A stretch of DNA of 64,000 bases from Galerina marginata (lineage: Eukaryota; Basidiomycota; Agaricomycetes; Agaricales; Galerinaceae). The notes below the pieces were generated by a model, which was not told where the DNA came from, did not search any database, and was given only the letters and a program-made list of their open reading frames with translations. The stretch lies in contig JAECYW010000008.1 in NCBI GenBank assembly GCA_023014335.1, forward strand, positions 2,852,001 through 2,916,000. Reading direction: 5' to 3'. Below, one piece after another: positions 1 to 11,610 of the stretch. Numbering within the stretch: position 1 is the first letter of the stretch; each line of letters begins with the position of its first letter. The position numbers and the translations under genes are program-made.

Positions 1-940
1 AGGCTACATACCGGAAATATGGACGCGAATGTAGCACCAAGGACGCTGCCATAACTGTATTCAATAAAAACTATCAGTCTCGCCTAACATTATTCAGAAA
101 TAAAAACCGTACGAAATGCCCCAGTATCTAAGTTTTGTTTGACCGTGGGCTTCGACAATACTTAACATATCTCGAGCGACATTATCGGTGGTGACGTGGG
201 CCAAAAATCCATTATCACGATCTTGCGCCAGCCGGCCCAATACCTGGAAATGCGCCCACTGACTGGGCAGTATGTCCGGGGTAGCAGTCGCGTCCCCAGC
301 AAGCGGCCCTAAATCAAAGCTAGCTCGCTCCGCATCGGTCTTGAAGAAAGATATGCTCGGAAGGGAGTTAGCAACACCTGTGGTAACAAAAGATTCATAT
401 ATCGTTCCAGATTGACGAGAGCAGTAGGATAGCGTACCTCGAGGATCAAAGCTAACGACGTCAAATTCTGGACCGACGGCGGCTGCGATTTGAGCACCAA
501 AACCAGTTATTCCATCGACGCCGCTACCGCCAGGACCTCCCGGGTTGAACAGGATAGGACCACGGTAGCCCGGTGTTCCGCTTAAAGCAGACGGAATGCG
601 GATAAGGGCTAGGGTGACTGAGCCTGCGTCCGGATTGGAGTAGTTCAGAGGAGCCTGGACAAATGAAGCGGGTTAGTCGATGAAGGAAGAATAATAAAAA
701 TTGGACCGACATTCAAGCGCGTGCATTGGATCGGCGAGGAGAAGCAATTGACCCAAGTGAGATTGTTACTTGCGGGAATCTGTGATGCAGCAAACATGTT
801 AGATAATCCAACCGTGGATTGGAATACAAGTAAATCACCGATGTCCAGTTGAAATCCGCCTGACCAAAGACCAAAGAGTCGGCCAATGAAAGTAGAGAGA
901 GAGCAAAAATGAGTACGTTCTGTACTCTCAAGAAAGACAT
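1..940 (-). CDS. secreted alpha/beta hydrolase, tripeptidyl-aminopeptidase-like (5' part, cut by window edge)
   Basis: Probable extracellular serine hydrolase/peptidase of the alpha/beta-hydrolase fold. The ATG at 940 opens a signal peptide (MSFLRVQNVLIFALSLLSL) followed by FNWTS. Small introns then separate exons reading NNLTWVNCFSSPIQCTRLN, PLNYSNPDAGSVTLALIRI, the oxyanion-hole region LFNPGGPGGSGVDG, and FDVVSFDPRG. Splicing out about 60-121 restores GISYGSVLGATFASIFP, the nucleophile elbow (G-x-S-x-G). This order matches fungal TAP-like alpha/beta hydrolases. The catalytic Asp/His and the C-terminal TAP domain would lie left of base 1. An upstream in-frame TTG at 955 is less likely than the ATG at 940, which sits about 65 bp after a TATA box. 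Substrate is unknown; release of short peptides from proteins outside the cell is an inference from the family. Confidence 0.8.
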
Positions 941-1002
941 GGATGAAGAAGGCAAAGTTAGAGAGGTAAAAAGTTCTAGGGAACATTGCCACAGACTGCC
1001 TC

Positions 1003-1009
1003 CTTTATA
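1003..1009 (-). promoter_or_regulatory. TATA box of the left-edge hydrolase
   Basis: TATAAAG on the minus strand, about 65 bp before the ATG at 940, a normal spacing for a short fungal 5' UTR. Confidence 0.5.
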
Positions 1010-1010
1010 T

Positions 1011-2568
1011 CTATCGTACGCGTCTAGTAACCGCTTAGAACGGAAGGGCCAGTGGAGATAGGCTATGTGCGCAGAAAACTGCGGTGAATACCTGGTAGAT
1101 CTGACCCCGCATTGGATTCAAAAAGCGGGAGTGAGCTTCTACAAACATGAAACTGCAGGGGGCAATTATCTCGCTTCAGGGGGCGCCTCAGCGCGTCTCT
1201 AAGCATCATTGGTGCATTCGAATTAACCCCGTTTGGATTGTTCAAAGAGTGTTCATATTGGCTCTGCGGAAGCGGTGAAACTCTTAGGAAGAAAAATAAT
1301 CTGATAGCTCACATTTCGCCCGATTTTATGGCTGTAATTTGGATTTCAAGATAGGGGGGACGGGGGCCTAGTGTTGGATCGTACGAAGAAGAGTGATAAA
1401 ATAGAATGCTATGAGGGTTCGGTCGCATGCACCAAGGGCGAATGAGGTAGGTAGCCAAGGAATGGACTGCGGAAAACACTTCTAAGTTACAGATGGCGCA
1501 AGGGCTTCAATCGCAAGACAGAATCCCAGCAAACCAAGAATGCCGTGGTCCAATTATAGATACCACAGCGCTTTGTCGACAACTGAACGGTAATCTTGAC
1601 GAGTTCTTCAAAATTTCCGTCACCGTCGCTGATTGTCCGTCGAAATGCAAAGCAACAGAAGCTGTGATCAATTCCCCTTCAAGGTTCGGAAGCATTACAA
1701 GGCCTTCAAATCTGACCGAAAAGCAGGAAGAATCAGGATGGCCGTCATTTGGACCCCCCATCTCTCCCATTCCCATACTCCGATGACTACAGACCTGTTC
1801 TTTGGCTCCAGCATCTTCGTATAACTTGCGATACTTCTGGGTATGGATGTCTTACTTCAGTTTCTCTTGTCTTCCTCCTCTTTGAAAATGGGTCGTACTC
1901 CAAGCATGAGCCGTCAATGCCGCTGTTGACGGACGCAAGTTCCCTATGCAAAATATTATCTGGATGGGAAGTATTGTATGGAAGAACAAGTTATGGTGCG
2001 TGTGGGGTACAAGAAGATTGGTGCGGTGTCGGGCTTGTGCATAACTGGAGCGACGACTGGGACGTTCCTGAGTCCGCTATCCTCGACTGGTGGCCGTCCG
2101 ACAGAGGAGAAATCCCTTCTTGAACTACACTAGCAGGATACCTGGACGATATGGACGAAAGTTTTGCAAATCCTTGTCGGTATCCCAGGGGAGACGGCTA
2201 CCCAAGATGCATAACTAAAGGTTCGTGACTTTTTCAGGATTACTTCTTATTTCCTTTATCCTTTCGTTGGTTAACGCAGTGAATATTTCAATTTCAACTT
2301 GAATGCTCTCACTTGACCCGCCATCGCTAGCGCTAAAGCTGCGTGAACAAAGCTCCGTGAAACAAATTCTTGGTGTCGGTGAGTCGAAGGGTTTGTCGTA
2401 GAATACGTTCGCCGCACTAAGGCTGCCAAATTGAACTCATTTGTGTGGGCGTTCACGCTGCGGAGGCGGGTCCGGACTAAATTAAAAAACAACATAAAAT
2501 CCCGTGAGGTGACCTGTCGTGTACATGTTGTCACCGATTCCCATCACGCAAACTCAACACTTGACCAT
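1011..2568. other. intergenic, no supported gene
   Basis: Several short open frames occur (for example 1493-1786 and 1749-2123 on +) but none shows a recognisable domain or joins into a longer frame through plausible introns. The 1749-2123 frame ends in a Trp/Asp-rich stretch (around LVHNWSDDWDVPESAILDWW) that looks more protein-like than random and could be a relic exon. Confidence 0.3.
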
Positions 2569-2696
2569 CATGATCACAACGTGTTGGGCTTTCTTTCTTC
2601 CTGCCACCAGTTTTGACATTGAAAGGTTATTCCATGATCACAACGTGTTGGGCTTTCTTTCTTCCTGCCACCAGTTTTGACATTGAAAGGTTATTC
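2569..2696 (+). repeat. 64-bp tandem duplication, two copies
   Basis: A 64-bp unit starting CATGATCACAACGTGTTGGG occurs at 2569-2632 and again, essentially identical, at 2633-2696. The junction carries no spacer. It lies about 120 bp upstream of the F-box gene start, so it probably falls in that gene's promoter. Near-identity of the copies implies a recent slippage or unequal-exchange event, or an assembly artefact. Confidence 0.9.
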
Positions 2697-2815
2697 CTTG
2701 CGTGTCTTCGTTTTCAAATCAACATATTTTTCTACACTTTTAATGCAAACATCTCAACTTCCAACGGCCACTCAGTCTTCAGTTTCAGCAAAATCTCTTC
2801 ACCCAACAACCACCT

Positions 2816-5523
2816 ATGAACCAACTGCGTTTATTTCAAGTATGTTGTTGTGAGACATTTAGAGATGCAAGTGCTGAATTTTTCTCCTTTTAAGACCGCT
2901 TGAACCTCGTTATCTCAAAACAAAATGCGAAGACCGGGATAAGCACCAAGACTTTCGACACAAAAAAACGCAAAGGGCGCAGTAAGAACGAAAACAAGTT
3001 CGTGGACTTACCACAGGATGTGCTGTTCAAGGTTCGTTTGGTTCTCCTGATAAAACATTTTTTCCACTTATTAATCGATCGTATTCAGATTTGTTCATAT
3101 CTCGAGCCGATGAGCTTATTAAGCGTTGCTCGGACATCAATGGCGACTCGCGCGAATGTCATGTCTAACAAGGCGGCATCTCTATGGAAGGACGTAGTGA
3201 AGCAGGCTGAGGATATTCCTGAGTGTCCTAAAGATCTGACTGAACCTCAGTATGCGAGTCTACTATTCGATGATTGTTGCATGGTAAATTTTTCTTCTCA
3301 ATCTCTCTCGTGTATAGTTCTAATTACTGACTTACAGGGCTGCGGGACGACGCGCGGAAGCATTGAAACAGATTATAAGCTACGTTTGCGCTTGTGTAAG
3401 GCTTGCACGAAGGTCAAGTACGCATTTTTTGTTCATCCCATTTTCATAATTTCTTATCGGGCAATCTACACCCAGCATTGTTTCAGGATCTCAGTTATCA
3501 ACTACTTCAGAAGATCTCGCTTCCGTTGCATTTTCAATGCTTCCTTCGAATGGACCGGACCTTATACTGTGTACGTATAGGATACGCACTCCTTTTCTGA
3601 TGTCATATCGAAATAACCATCAATTGAATAGACTACCCAAAGCTTTCGGTCCTTGACAGTAAGGAAAATGACTCGGAACGGCTATATTTCCTTCCGGAGG
3701 CCAAAATCATTATTGCCGAGCTGGATGCGCGAAGAGCGCGAAAGAAAGCTGCTCCAAAGGAGTATAAGAAGTTCGTTGCTGATCATCGCAAAATTGCATC
3801 GAGAATGATGAACGTGAGTTTCTTCTACGTTACGTTATTCTTGTCCCTGATGCATAGGTTTGACAATGTGGATTATAGGAAGGACTTGCTATCAAGATAT
3901 GGGTTGATTCCAAAGAGCGGAAGGAGAAAGAAGCCTTGATTGCGGCTAATAGACGTATCGGGTGGGTCTACATTAAATATCGTCGTTAACTTCGACAATT
4001 TGACTTAGTTGACCAACTCAAAGGCTACTGGAAAAGATGCGAGCCTTGGGATGGGAGTCGAAGTTTTACCCTGCCGACCCAGAGCACTCGGATACCAAAA
4101 AATGGAACGACTATCTCGACAAGTCGGTCGAAATCACGAATCGAGGTACGATTACTTTACACATATCAAGAACGCTAACATACTGACTGCCCATATGAAT
4201 AGAATGGGACAAAATCCGTCCGGAGATGGAACAGATATATGTCGCTCACAAAAAGACATACCTCACGAAAAAACTCATCGAGCATGTTGGCGACACTTAT
4301 ATCACCTACCGTGCGCAGCAGCCAGTTGAAATCCGCCAGGGCATGCCGCCCTGGCTGGATGTCATGCATCTCTCCCCCATGAAGGAGTTCTTGAAGCGCC
4401 ACCGTCCAGGAAAATACGCCGAGTCGGCTTTAGTGGCTGATATGGAAGCCCTGTACTTGGAGTTCCGGTCCGAGTCATCAGGTTTCCTACTCAATGCGAG
4501 GCAGGAACTCTCGGAATGCATGGCACTTCGCACTGGCGAATCCGAGGGCCAGGGCATACAAATCCCCGGCATCGAGGATATCGACAAAGCTCGGGTCATG
4601 TTCTTCTGTACATGCGATGCCCGCAAGGGAGTCCAGGACGAGCCTAAGATAATTTACGAGGGAGAGTCTGCCGTTGCGCAGCGGTGGCCCCGAGAACAGC
4701 TGATGGGATATCCAGAGATGGTCTGTCATTGGGTTGACGCGAATGCCGATTTGGCATGGGAGCTATGCCTAGGCGATATTAGATGGTCCCCGAAGACGAT
4801 GGGTGATGCGGAGGATATCCTTGAGGTGTTGGGATTGGACCGAAACTGTGGCTGGAAGGCGGTCAGAGAACTTGGAGGGCTGGTGTGCGAGTGCATGCAC
4901 CCGGAATTCGCTGGGGCATTGACGTTTGAGCAGCTGGTATGTAATGTGCATGGATGATTTGTGAAGCCGATCTAACGTTGCTCAATTTGTTTACGCTGAT
5001 CTGTTCAGACTCTTCACGTCCACGAGGAACGTGGCAATTACGCAAGGCTCCTGTCTGGTGCTTCCGTTAATGCGTAAGTCTGTCTTCATGATCTATCACT
5101 CTTCTAGCTTATTCATTAGTTTGCATCGTCTCAATCAGAGGTTCATTTGACCCTGTCCAGCTCCTCGATAGTCACAGTCTTGATCGGTTACGCACTTTAA
5201 TTCGGCGCGCTCGAGCAGAGGACGAACCAAATGCCCTCAAGGCCAACTGCACTTTTACCATGCTTGTCTGTCGCTACTGCCATCAGATTGCAAAGACAGT
5301 ACCGGTGGTTGAGCGAGGGGCGGAAGCTCATCATATTCGAACATTGTATGTCAATTCATTATTCCTTGCCCTCCTTATCGTCTTTAAGCCAATGTCGCTA
5401 AATCCATATTATTAATCTAGCCATGGGAGGGTGTGGACAGAAGGTGACTTCGTCCTTCGGGAAAATTTGGCAGCACTAGACGGTGAAACGCCTAAGAAAG
5501 CCCTTGAACCCCTTGAACAGTGA
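2816..5523 (+). CDS. F-box protein with Cys-pair motifs
   Basis: Likely substrate adaptor of an SCF ubiquitin ligase. The F-box is split by an intron (about 3032-3090): FVDLPQDVLFK joins ICSYLEPMSLLSVARTS, followed by SLWKDVV. Downstream, CCMGCG and CKACTK form a CxxC...CxxC pair, and near the C-terminus CRYCHQ gives another. These may bind zinc but this is inference. At least eight introns are needed. The one at about 3419-3476 was fixed because only that acceptor restores KVNIVSGSQLSTTSEDLASV. The last exon ends LEPLEQ with stop 5521-5523. The start is uncertain: the ATG at 2816 joins in frame through a 45-bp intron (2850-2894), while the main frame has no ATG of its own upstream of the F-box. 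The target protein is unknown. The long middle region (about 4200-4960) is one open exon. Confidence 0.8.
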
Positions 5524-5868
5524 AGGGTACCTAGTCTTTGATGTATCTACTGAGTATGTTTTTGTGCTCGTGTAACCTTTGCTTTCGACTCTTGCCAGTG
5601 CCCCTGGTTCGCAGCCATAGACTACATCATTCCCGCTCCAGATACTGTTCGATTTATTTGGTACTCCTCTTTGACCTGGATCGAAATTGAAGAGTCGCTA
5701 CTCCTTGTAAACTGCTTTCCATTTCGAATATCTCCAACGAATATTCGAGCATCTTAAAATCTTGGTGCGGACAATCCAGTGCGACAGAATGTCGGGTTTT
5801 GCCGATGGTCGAATGAGATATTGACGCGTTCCCAAGTTTCGACGCGTCTTTTCATCAAAACCACAATC

Positions 5869-8430
5869 ATGGCCACCGATAACGAGAGGACGTCGGACAT
5901 CGCCAACATGGCCGCGGCTGCACGCAGTGTATTTGGGGCAGACATTCCGATCCAAGTCACCCCCACTGGAATATGGTTTCCTACGGGGATGTCGAGTGGC
6001 GACCGCAATTTCAGTGAACGGCCGGTCGACGAAAGTCTGCAAAGGCTATTGAAGAACAAAAAGGAGGCAGACGAGGTCCTGAAAAGGGGAGACACGGACA
6101 GGTGGTCTCGTTCGTTAAGGTGTAATCTCCTTAAAGGCAGGGCGGATGCACACATGAAAGAGAAGGAATACCAAAAGGCGGTCGGGCTATATCTTTTAGG
6201 CTCAGAAGCTCAATGCCAGACTACACTACCACCTCGCAACTCGAGGACTATGGTTTATATGGAGTTGGACAAGGTCTGGGAGTCGGCGGACGTTGTGGCG
6301 TGCTTTATTGGTGCGGCAGAGGCATTGATGAAGTTGGGCGATTATGCTCAGGTATACCTTTAGGCATTCTGGGAGTCGCGCTCTTGGTATTGATATGTCC
6401 TTTACTTTCAGGCCTTATTTTGGCTCGGCGAGAGCGTAAATCTCCTCCGGAATATCCGAGACGACATGAAACGAGATGACCCGTCATTTGGTATGTGATT
6501 TCTGACAGTGCTGTGAATATTGACGTAGCATAGGCTTACCGATTGAACTTCCAGAATGGTTTGACTTTCACCTCGCAACATCTCAATTTTACCACCAAAA
6601 GGCTACTCTGTATAATACCCTTGCCGATTGCTACCTCAAGCTAGGCAATACGGGTGCTGGCGTCTTCTACCGTCTTCAAGCGCAGGTTAATCTATCCAAT
6701 ACTCCCCCTCAATTCACGAATTCCGAGCTCGAACGTCTCAGCGGTATTACGGGTGAAGCCCTCCGTAATATTGCTGCATACCGCCATCCAGAGCCTACTT
6801 TGGTGGCGAGCTTGGAAGTCTTGGATGAGAAATCGCACATTCACGGATCATGGAAGAAAATCGAGCTCAAGCACTCAGGCGGAATGACCTCAAGGATGGG
6901 AAGTGCTGTGTTTGTTTACGACGGTGCGTCTGTCCTGGTTACTTTGGACTTCAGAATCATTGACGTTCGTGTAGGGCATTTATACACCGTTGGCGGCGAG
7001 AAATTCCGTGGCGGTCCCTATTATGCGGAGCTTTGGCGAATTAACCTATCCAAGCCACAGAAATGGGAACCATTACCACGATGTCCCATCTCGGAGCTTA
7101 CATTACAGCACCAAACTCTCACCAGTTTTAAGATTGCTGTTGGCCCCGACGACAAAGCCTACTACTTCACAGGATCACCAGACGTCCTTTACTTCGACTT
7201 GAAAGCTTCGAAATGGAGCTCCGTCAAGACCACGTTCGAGTCAGACGACATAATCAAGCAATCATGGCCGTACCCCGACAAAAAGCTGCAGGAATTCACT
7301 ATGAACTGCGTCGGAAACAAGCTATACGTTTTCGGCGGTCGCCATGGTCGTCTGGCGTTAGGCTGCGATCTTTTCCTTGAGCTAGACATCCCCACCGCAG
7401 TATGGCGACGATTGAGTGGCGAGCCAGAGGCAGTGACGCCGTCGTTCCTGTCTCCAGGTCCGCGCATCAACGCCTGTAGTTGGGTTACGAAGGACGAGAA
7501 GAATTTCTCGTTGATGTACGGCGATGCTAATCGAATGGGTGCAAAACTGGGACATGAGCCACACGGCGCAATGAGTTCACATGAATATGATGACATCTGG
7601 ACCTGGAATTTCGCATCGAAGAAGTGGAAAAGGGAGAAATTGGTGGGTAATGGACCATCCCCAAGGACGGAAATGGCTTCTGTCTATGTACGTTGTTCCC
7701 TTGCCCTTTCATACAAACTCACGCTAATTTTGAGATGCAGAACCCTGTATTAGACAAAGTAATCACTTTTGGGGGATACAGCCCCTCCGCACCAACATCG
7801 TTTGTGGAGCAGGACGCCGTCTTTCAATTTTCATACTACGCCGACACCTTCATCTGTGACCACCGTATCCCTAAACCAGCCTCCCTCGATTCTCAAGCGT
7901 CTGCATCCGTTTTCTCCTCCAAGTTGCCCTCCCCACTAGCGCACCTGCACACCATCGACGCCTCGCCGTCCTCGTGGAGACAAGTCCTCACCCGCGGTTT
8001 CCCTACTTACCGCGCACAAGCACATCTGGTCGCTGACCCCACGACGGGGAAGACATTCCTTTTCTCTGGGTATGTCAACACGGACTACGTCCCTACTCGC
8101 GTACGAAATACGTCAAGGAGTTTCGCGGATTTGTGGGAGCTCAGGCTGGATGTGCCCGGGGGTGGATTCGAAAGCGTGGACCTGGAGGAAGAAGCTCGAA
8201 CCGCAAAGGCAGGGCCGTGGCAAAGGTGTTTTTCCTGCGGTTCAGCTGGGCCGTGGAAGAAATGTGGAGGTATAGTTCATTATTCTTTCCTTCATACGTC
8301 CTCAAAAGCGTGCACTGATAACGGCAACCCAGGCTCGTGCCGTGGTCGCGTCTTTTTCTGCAGTTCTCAGTGCTTAAAAGACGGGTGGAAAGAACACAAA
8401 CAAACTCATAAATGTCGGAAGGTGGGATAG
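5869..8430 (+). CDS. Kelch-repeat/MYND zinc-finger protein, copy K1
   Basis: Six exons (5869-6351, 6412-6490, 6555-6923, 6975-7687, 7741-8269, 8333-8430) give about 756 residues. The N-terminal 270 residues are helical and TPR-like (LLKGRADAHMKEKEYQKAVGLY; ADCYLKLGNTGAG). A Kelch propeller follows, with blades such as LYTVGGEKF, LYVFGGRHG and VITFGGYSP and matching W/Y positions (WRRLSG, WTWNFASKKW). The C-terminus is a complete MYND finger: CFSC, KKCGGSC, FFCSSQC, then H-x3-H-x-C. MYND and Kelch modules bind proteins, so this is probably a scaffold or adaptor; no enzyme motif is visible. The ATG at 5869 has A at -3 and G at +4 and was preferred to an in-frame ATG at 5779. First of a head-to-tail array; the same exon phases recur in K2, K3 and K5. 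Confidence 0.85.
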
Positions 8431-8836
8431 CATTCACTCGCATTCCTCCTCTAAATCTAGAACATCAAACGTACGTGACCTTCTAATAGTACAATAGAGC
8501 CGATTCCTGTAATATACATGCTTCGACGATCAAAGTGATTTCCCTCCTGACATCATTTAGCGACGCCCTGACCTGCTCAGCCGCTAGAACAGACAGTAGC
8601 TTGAAGACAAAGGTATCTTTCAACATTTTCAATCAATTGTTACCACAAACACATCAACTTTGGCTTGTTCTTCTCCACTTTCAAGAGGTCTGTACACATA
8701 ATTATATCTCTCATATCTCGCTGATGCCAAAAAGGGATTAGGCGCTCAGGCTCGGTCCGGGCCCATCTGACCCGCGTCTGATCGATGACACCACACTCAA
8801 TTTAACTCAGACACAGCTTTCTCCTTACCACAGACA
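8431..8836. other. intergenic between K1 and K2
   Basis: About 400 bp containing the K1 3' end and the K2 promoter. No gene seen. Confidence 0.5.
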
Positions 8837-11397
8837 ATGCAGTTTGGAGGGATCACCCCCGAGGATGCGCGTGGCTATCTTTACATGCAATATACCCCTC
8901 TCACTGCAGAAGGGCAAAATCCAAATGCCATTGCAGCTTACCTCACGCAGATGCTTTTGGAAGCACGGAAGACGTATGGCGACATCCCAATTGAACTAGG
9001 CCCTAACGGCGTTCGCTTCCCAATGGGCTTGTATGGAGACACCATGCGCGAACCGACGAGGAGGGCTGGAGAACGTTATATCAAACAGTTTCTGGAGAAT
9101 GAGGCGGAAGGCGACGCATTTTTGGCAAAGCGGGCGACCGACAAGCTGTCACGGACCGTCAGGGCGAACGTTCTTCTTGGGAGGGCTGAGCACCTTCGAG
9201 CAGCAAAGAAATTCTCTGAGGCTGCCACCCTTTATCTCGAAGGGGCAACAACGATGATTGGGTCGCCGTTGCCTGTCCCGAGGGTGCGCTCGCAGCTGTA
9301 CATGAGTTTGGACAAATGGTGGGATATGGTGGATTTAGTGAGTTGCTTCAATGGCGCAGCATTTTGCCTGTTTGAGCGGCAGGAATATATTCAGGTTCGT
9401 TATTCTTGATTCAACGTGTTGTGCGGCCACTAAATGCGACAACAGGCGTTGATTTGGCTGGCTGAGAGTCTTGTCGTTTTTTCTAACTTGAGGTTAGAAA
9501 ACCGAGACACCCCTCAATTTGGTCAGTCCCGTCCCTCCTACGTGCTACATTTTGTCCTCTAATTAAAATTTTGTAGACTGGAAGGACTGTATGATCCATG
9601 AAACACGTCATCATGTCCAACTTTTCAAGACGCTCAATGCATTCGCCGATGTGTTCTTAGCTTTGGGAAACACAGCTGCCTCTGTTAACCATAGATGGCG
9701 TGCATTTTTTCTTCTCAAGAAGATGCCCGACACACTCAAGACAACTCAAACTGAAAACCTAGGCTCAGCATGCTTACAGAAACTTCGAGTTGTGGCATCT
9801 TTCAAGCACCCTAATCCATCACTCATAGCAAATATCGAGGTTGTCGAAAATGGATGCCAGGTTCAGGGATCTTGGAAGAAGATCCACCTGGCGCGGCCTG
9901 GCGGCCTGACCTCACGAATGGGATGCGGAGTCTTTGTTTATGACGGTAAACCTTTGACTTTCGTCACTATCATTATTTTCACGCCCAGTAATTTTCAAGG
10001 TTATCTGTACGCTGTCGGTGGGCAGAAGGCTCAATTTGGGCCTTATTACCATGAGTTCTGGCGACTTAATCTGTCGCAAATGGATCATTGGGAGTCTTTA
10101 CCCCGATGTCCAATGCGAAACTACGTTGCCCTTGTCGGCTTCAGCATGGCGGTCAGTCCAGACGCTAAGAAGGCATTTTACTTTACAGGGTCTCCTATCC
10201 TCAATTATTTCGACCTCGAGAAGCAAGAATGGCATCGAATGACAACAACTTTTCAACCAGACAATGTCATAAAGCAAGTTTGGCCATTTGATGGCGATCT
10301 CGTTGACTTTGCTGCCCTCTGCGTTGGGGAATCTATGTATGTGTTTGGCGGCTGGCATTCCGAAGCCTTAATCGGAAGCAACCTCCTCTTGGAACTCGAT
10401 ATTCGGACGAAAGTATGGCGTCGCCTCAGTGGAACTCGTGTACCGAAGCCCTCTCTTTTCCGTCCTGGACCTCGCACTTATCCCAGCATGTGGACTGGAA
10501 AAGACGGGAAAAAGATATATGTCATGTATGGAGCAGCTGACCGGATGCGAGCAGCCGATGAGGGGAGTGCATCGGATACATGCTATGCTTACTCTGACTT
10601 CTGGAGTTGGGACATCCAAGCGTCGAAGTGGACGCAGGAGAAGTTGGTCGGAAATTATCCCTCGCCTCGCAGTGAAATGGCGGTTACTTATGTTCGTGCT
10701 TTCGTTTACCGAGGTCGACGACGCCATTAACCGGTCTGATGTTCTAGAATCCCGTCATTGACAAAGTACTGGCTTTTGGAGGATACAGCCCCTTCGCTCC
10801 GACCATTCGTCCCACATCGCAAGATGCTCTGGAATATTCCTACTATGCCGACACGTTCTTCTGCGACCTAGAATCCAATGTCGCGACTCTTTCCGAGGAT
10901 CGCAGAGCTCCACTGTCGCCGCCGATCACAAGCCCACAGTGGAAACATGTGCTTACTCGCGGATTTCCAGCTTACAGGGCACAGGCTCATCTGGTGGCCG
11001 ATGCAAAAACCGGAAGGACCTTCCTATTCTCTGGTTATGCCAGCACAGAGTTTTCTCCAACGAGTATTAGTGACTACGCCCGTACCTTTTCGGATATTTG
11101 GGAATTAAAACTCAATATTACGGGAGGTCATTTCGAAGAAGTGGATTTGGAGGAAGAGGCTAGAACGGCGAAGGCTGGGCCGTGGCAGAGATGCTTTAGT
11201 TGTGGATCTGCAGGCCCATGGAAGAAATGTGGTGGTAAGCTGGATCACCACATTCTATGAAACTTATCACTGATAATATTGCATTCATATTCTTAGGCTC
11301 TTGCAATGGGCGCGTGTTCTTCTGTGGTAATGAATGCTTGAAGGAGGGGTGGAAGGAGCATAAGGCGCAACACCATTGCCGAAAAGTAGCCAATTGA
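8837..11397 (+). CDS. Kelch-repeat/MYND zinc-finger protein, copy K2
   Basis: Six exons (8837-9394, 9446-9521, 9577-9945, 10000-10691, 10748-11234, 11297-11397) give about 760 residues. Same architecture as K1: TPR-like N-terminus (GRAEHLRAAKKFSEAATLYL; LALGNTAASVNHRWRA), Kelch blades (LYAVGGQKA, MYVFGGWHS, VLAFGGYSP) and a MYND finger with all ligands (CFSC, KKCGGSC, FFCGNEC, H-x3-H-H-C). Exon 3 is 369 bp in both K1 and K2 and all intron phases agree, so the two arose by tandem duplication. The N-termini of K1 and K2 share IPI(Q/E)-x5-G-x-(W/R)FP(T/M)G, which K3 and K5 lack. Function is not known; an adaptor role is inferred from domain types only. Confidence 0.85.
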
Positions 11398-11610
11398 AAA
11401 AGTATTTTCCGCTCCTGTAAGTATGTCAGAAGCCACTGGCGTCACGCGGCACAAGTTCAACAATGATGGTTAATTTTAACTCCGATAATGCACGTTTCAA
11501 ATCGAGCGCTCTGGAGTCGGCCTGCAGCATCTTCGTCATATAAGCACCACCATCCCTTCCTCGCGGTATTTTGAAAACGCCTTGCCTCTTTCGCCCATAC
11601 CACCGCTCAA

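Noticed and set aside
5779..5868. Upstream start for K1 at 5779
   Set aside because: In frame, but the extra 30 codons have no counterpart in K2 or K5, and the ATG at 5869 has a better context.
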